From Priapulus caudatus (lineage: Eukaryota; Priapulida; Priapulimorpha; Priapulimorphida; Priapulidae), in contig NW_014577303.1 of assembly GCF_000485595.1 (NCBI RefSeq), positions 89,945-126,155 of the forward strand: a DNA stretch of 36,211 nt, read 5' to 3'. The translations under genes were made by a program, and so were the position numbers. This document shows positions 32,381 through 36,211 of this stretch, piece after piece (position 1 is the first letter of the stretch; each line of letters opens with the position of its first letter). The notes under the pieces were generated by a model, which did no database searches, was not told the origin of the DNA, and worked only from the letters and a program-made list of their open reading frames with translations.

Positions 32381-35300
32381 ATATATAAATATTCTCAAGT
32401 TAAGCTACACGCCCATCACTTCTTTATAAACCTCGTTTCGTGATCTCTAACTAAGTCGCAGCTTTCCGCCTATACAGCAGGTTTTGTGTGTGTAAATGTA
32501 TAAGCCCCGATAATGGGATCGTTTTGTCTTGATGCTATAGAAGCGTGTCAGCATAAAGACCATACATCGTTGCTACTTCTCTGGCGTGCTATAGTCTTAC
32601 TTCCGTGCATCCGTGGGGACTCTTGTATTGTGACCTCAGCTACTTTTCGTGTTGTATGCGGTCGCAGGTTGTCGCGTCGGTGAAGAGTACTACAAAGATT
32701 CGCAAAACATTCTAACAGCTCGCTAACGACAGTTTGCAAGGGCAGATGATGCAGGAGGTTACTATATTGTGCTGCAAACAACGATTAGTTCTTAATTGTC
32801 TACTAATACATAAAATCGTCGTCGGTAAGGCTTGACCCGGCAATAAACGAAGAATAGAACGCTGCCTATCAAAACCATCTACTTATTGTTTAGAATTTAT
32901 TTCCAGGCCACGCATGCATACGCGTCGCTGATAAATTCTGTATTCAATTTAAAATGCGCATATGTCGGACGTGTATCACTCGGTGACAACCTCAAATGAC
33001 AGTGTTCACAATTAACTATGTACGTCGTTACGCCTCCGGGTTCTACATCCTAGTTATATGGGTATCGCAGTTGACAACTATGTACAGAATTGCCTTTCAT
33101 GGCAATCGCCGTAATTTAATCGAAACCAGCAATATGTTTCAAACTCGGACAATCTATAAGTGGTCGCACGAACGCCGCGTCACTCGGTTTACTCGTTTAT
33201 TCTAAACAACCGTTCAGATGTGACATCTCGTTTGAAAACGCATTCAGTGTAGCAGACATTTCTCTGCCATTTAGCCATCCGAATTTCATGAGCCGTCACT
33301 TTTCGTGCTGCAATCTGTGCAGTTGTTGCTAACGCGAGTCCCGCTGAACTATAGCAAACGAAATGCATCTAGCACCGACCGCAGCGTCCAACTTAATGAT
33401 ATGAAAAAACGGTTATATTGTACCCATTGTGGACCTGATAGATGCATGCGCATTTATGCGTGTTTAGTTGTCAATATCTGCATCTCTTATACGTCACACC
33501 GTCTAAAAATATGTAGCTGTAAATAATGCCAAAATTGAAATGCACGGTTTAAGTTAGATAGCATGTTAAAACTACGTGAGAATGTGTGTCCGTGTGTTTG
33601 CGTGGGTGCGGACGGTGGTTTTTGTGTTACGCATATTGTGTAATTTACGGCCGCTCCTGTGCATGCAGCCACGACTACAATAATTACCGGATTCGCCGTA
33701 ATATTCATTATAGCGTATTATAATAATTTCATCAGAAATCTATCAACACGCGATGCACGCGTGACATTTCCTGAGTAGACGAAACCTTTTATGCACTACT
33801 TGCCAATCACTACGGGCACAAGACGCAGAGAAGAGTTCGTTAAAGCTCAAAGATCGTCTATATGTGGGTATACTGCACATCCGATTAAACGTAATGTTGG
33901 CACATTGTCTCGAATTCCGAAGTTTAATTGCTGAAACGTTTATTATTAAAAGTCGATGTAATGAAGCGAGCAGAGTTATTACAGGACTCCTGCAATCATC
34001 GTCATCATCGGCAGCAACAGCAACCCCTAAGACATCTACACCGAATGTGAACGGGGGGCGCGGAAAGCTTATTACTTGTAGATTGTAGTGGGGATGATCA
34101 AGCACGCGCGCTACAAATTTATCATTTCTGCTTATTGCAAAGATTATGAAATCCATTCATGACTGACAGCAAAAATGTAGGAATGTCTGACCATATTATG
34201 GATGATGTTTCGCCCGTTTAACATTTACGTACAAGGTTAAGCTCACAAAATACGTCCTTGCAAACGAATCACAAAATTTCGGAATACCGACGATTTTACA
34301 TTTCATTGTTTTTGATGAAAGTTATTTAATTATACCGACATATCGCGTTTGTTCTTATCGCCGATTCCTGATTGATAGACTAGACGATGGCTGACCTGCA
34401 AGCACGTATGACATATACGGTGTCTTGTATCAAATAGCCACATTTTTATATAATAGCCCTGTGTATAGGGAGTGCTAACATGGGGGCTTAGTACACCTTT
34501 CTCCATCAGTCGTGTCCATAGCGACATGCTTCGAAAGTATCGACCGTCTTTGAACTGTTCGTGTTCTGCTCGTATTCATGCTACGCGCGTGTGCGTACCG
34601 AAGGTGTGTTCGACCACGGCTATTTGCACAGCGATCACTAGCTACAGCGTCCGTGCCGGACCGAATAGCGCGAAATTCTTACGAGCACAACCGCTGTTGA
34701 TTTAAAAATTATTGGCTTCGCTCGGGGCGAGACCTAGTTTCGGGCGTCGTAACCTTGCTTGCCGGTGACAGAATGCTGCATATGATATCATCATAGTAGG
34801 AGCACAGGTGCTTCAGTAGAACCTCGCTCGCGGGCTGATTTCCTAGCGGTGGTGGTGACGTATTCATGCCGGAGTGAGCAGCATCACTCGTATAGTTATT
34901 GCTCCTTGATCTGTTTTAAAGCATTTCATATGCAGATTTTTTTGCTTGCACACATGCACTATGCTACGCTGACTATGCTATGCTATACTAAGCTATGCTC
35001 CACACGGCCGAAGCTAGTCAATTGGTGTTTATTCACATGGTGTAACTTGGTCGGATTTTTTTTGGGTAAACATAATATTTTTGACAGTATATCGCGCAAC
35101 AAATCGCGATTGTTCATCATGGATAATACCGACGTCCCAACGGAGCAGCGTCGTTTCCATGTACATCCAATCAAGCATATATTGCTGTCGCAGTCGCGCG
35201 TGCACACAATCATAAAGGGTACTTACTCGGCCCACGGGATACCTAGCTATACTACCGTGCGTGTGCGTAACGGGCCTACCTGAGCCATAGCGACCGTCCA

Positions 35301-35703
35301 CCGTCGCATAGCAATTTGATTTGTGCATTACCGTAACACGTCGAAAACTAAAACATATCGTTAACTTTCGGAATTGACTCGAAATTTTATAGCCGGAGTG
35401 CACTCATAAAAGTTTCGCTTTCAGTGCGTTGAGTGATGTATATATAAATACAGCTATGTACTTATGATTAATATAATCTATTATAAAGAAGTGAAAAATC
35501 TGTAAATATGTTTTAAGTCGAAATAAACAATTGCATTGACAATGATAGCGGGTAGACGTGCAAGAGAAAAGATATAACGAGAGCATCCAATAGATATCGT
35601 TTACGCGTTTATAATTTAGTGCACATTTAGATTTACGTTAATAACGCAAATTTGACCAATAATCAACAGCGCAATCACGCAATCACGGTTATTATATTAC
35701 CGT
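32381..35703. other. No gene recognised; several unassigned frames
   Basis: The longest frames are 33743-34156 (minus, 137 codons), 34849-35283 (plus, 144 codons) and 35029-35403 (minus, 124 codons, overlapping the previous one). None shows a recognisable motif, and opposite-strand overlap argues against both of the last pair being real. A short CTATG-rich patch is at about 34968-34998. Confidence 0.4.
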
Positions 35704-35965
35704 ACACAGACAGACACACACACACACACACACACAGCACACACAAGCACACCACACAGCGAACCACACACACACACACACACACAACCCCACACATCGC
35801 AGCCACGCACACCGCAACACAGCACACCAGCACACCAGCACGACGGCACACGCAACACGCCACACTGCACACCACACGCCACACCGCAACCACCGCACAC
35901 GCACACGCACACGCACACGCAACACACACACACCACCACGCACACACACTAACACACAAACACAC

Positions 35966-35996
<31 letters not shown>

Positions 35997-36211
35997 CACG
36001 ACCACCCTATCTACAGGTACGAGCCGACGCACACATGCACACTACTTGCTACTCACACGGCACCAACTATCACACACTGAGCAATCCAGAGCTACAACCA
36101 CACACACACACTACACAGCGATACGTATCAACAACACACACACCACACGCACGCATACCATACACACACACACTACACACACGAGCACGATGCACGCATC
36201 ACGTACCACTA
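35704..36211. repeat. Degenerate CA-rich repeat region, open at the window end
   Basis: Most of the stretch is CA dinucleotide with frequent GC, CC and TA interruptions (ACACAGCACACACAAGCACACC and similar). Purer CA runs lie at 35714-35735, 35767-35786 and 35972-36000. A histidine/threonine-rich plus frame (142 codons) and cysteine/valine-rich minus frames across it are simple-repeat artefacts. The repeat continues to the last bases, so its true length is unknown. Confidence 0.88.

Noticed and set aside
35652-36080. His/Thr-rich protein of 142 codons near the right end
   Set aside because: It is the translation of a degenerate CA repeat, with equally long frames on the opposite strand.

Overview
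The window looks like non-coding nuclear DNA from an animal, most likely a marine invertebrate. The grounds are the absence of any compact gene layout, the density of microsatellites and short inverted-repeat elements, a decayed LINE-type reverse transcriptase fragment, and a local excess of the palindrome TAGGCCTA. The organism assignment is an inference; nothing in the window fixes the species. I found no intact protein-coding gene, no tRNA or rRNA gene and no CRISPR array. The longest reading frames, up to 872 codons, lie inside a tetranucleotide satellite and are artefacts of its sequence. The longest frame outside it is 177 codons and matches no family I know.

Layout. 0.2-0.7 kb: a decayed, 5'-truncated non-LTR reverse transcriptase on the minus strand. 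Its truncation point touches the first of two identical 105-bp hairpin repeats (0.7 and 1.7 kb). 1.9-2.5 kb: an 18-bp palindrome and a foldback element. 5.8-6.9 kb: a cluster of miniature inverted-repeat elements, including a 112-bp near-perfect palindrome and a pogo/Tigger-like element nested in a larger inverted repeat. 9.2-9.8 kb: a (TA)22 tract, then a 204-bp stretch of uninterrupted alternating purine-pyrimidine. 10-18 kb: mostly unique non-coding sequence. 18.46-18.77 kb: an inverted-repeat element with 25-bp perfect ends and TAA flanks (Harbinger-like). 20.43-26.78 kb: a (CATC)n satellite of about 6.35 kb. 27-36 kb: unique non-coding sequence, a GAT/GAC tract, three hairpin elements and a CA-rich end that runs to the window edge.

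The most interesting pattern is a set of four foldback elements at 15.9, 29.85, 31.8 and 32.3 kb. Their arms begin with a shared TATCARRAG motif. The two closest relatives differ in the loop: one has a single 9-bp unit, the other six tandem units. A third has a (TAG)n array between its arms. This suggests that small hairpin elements seed microsatellites by loop expansion. The second pattern is internal order in the satellite: recurring non-CATC islands and a 48-bp higher-order unit at its right edge. No genes act together here; the content is mobile-element remnants and simple repeats.
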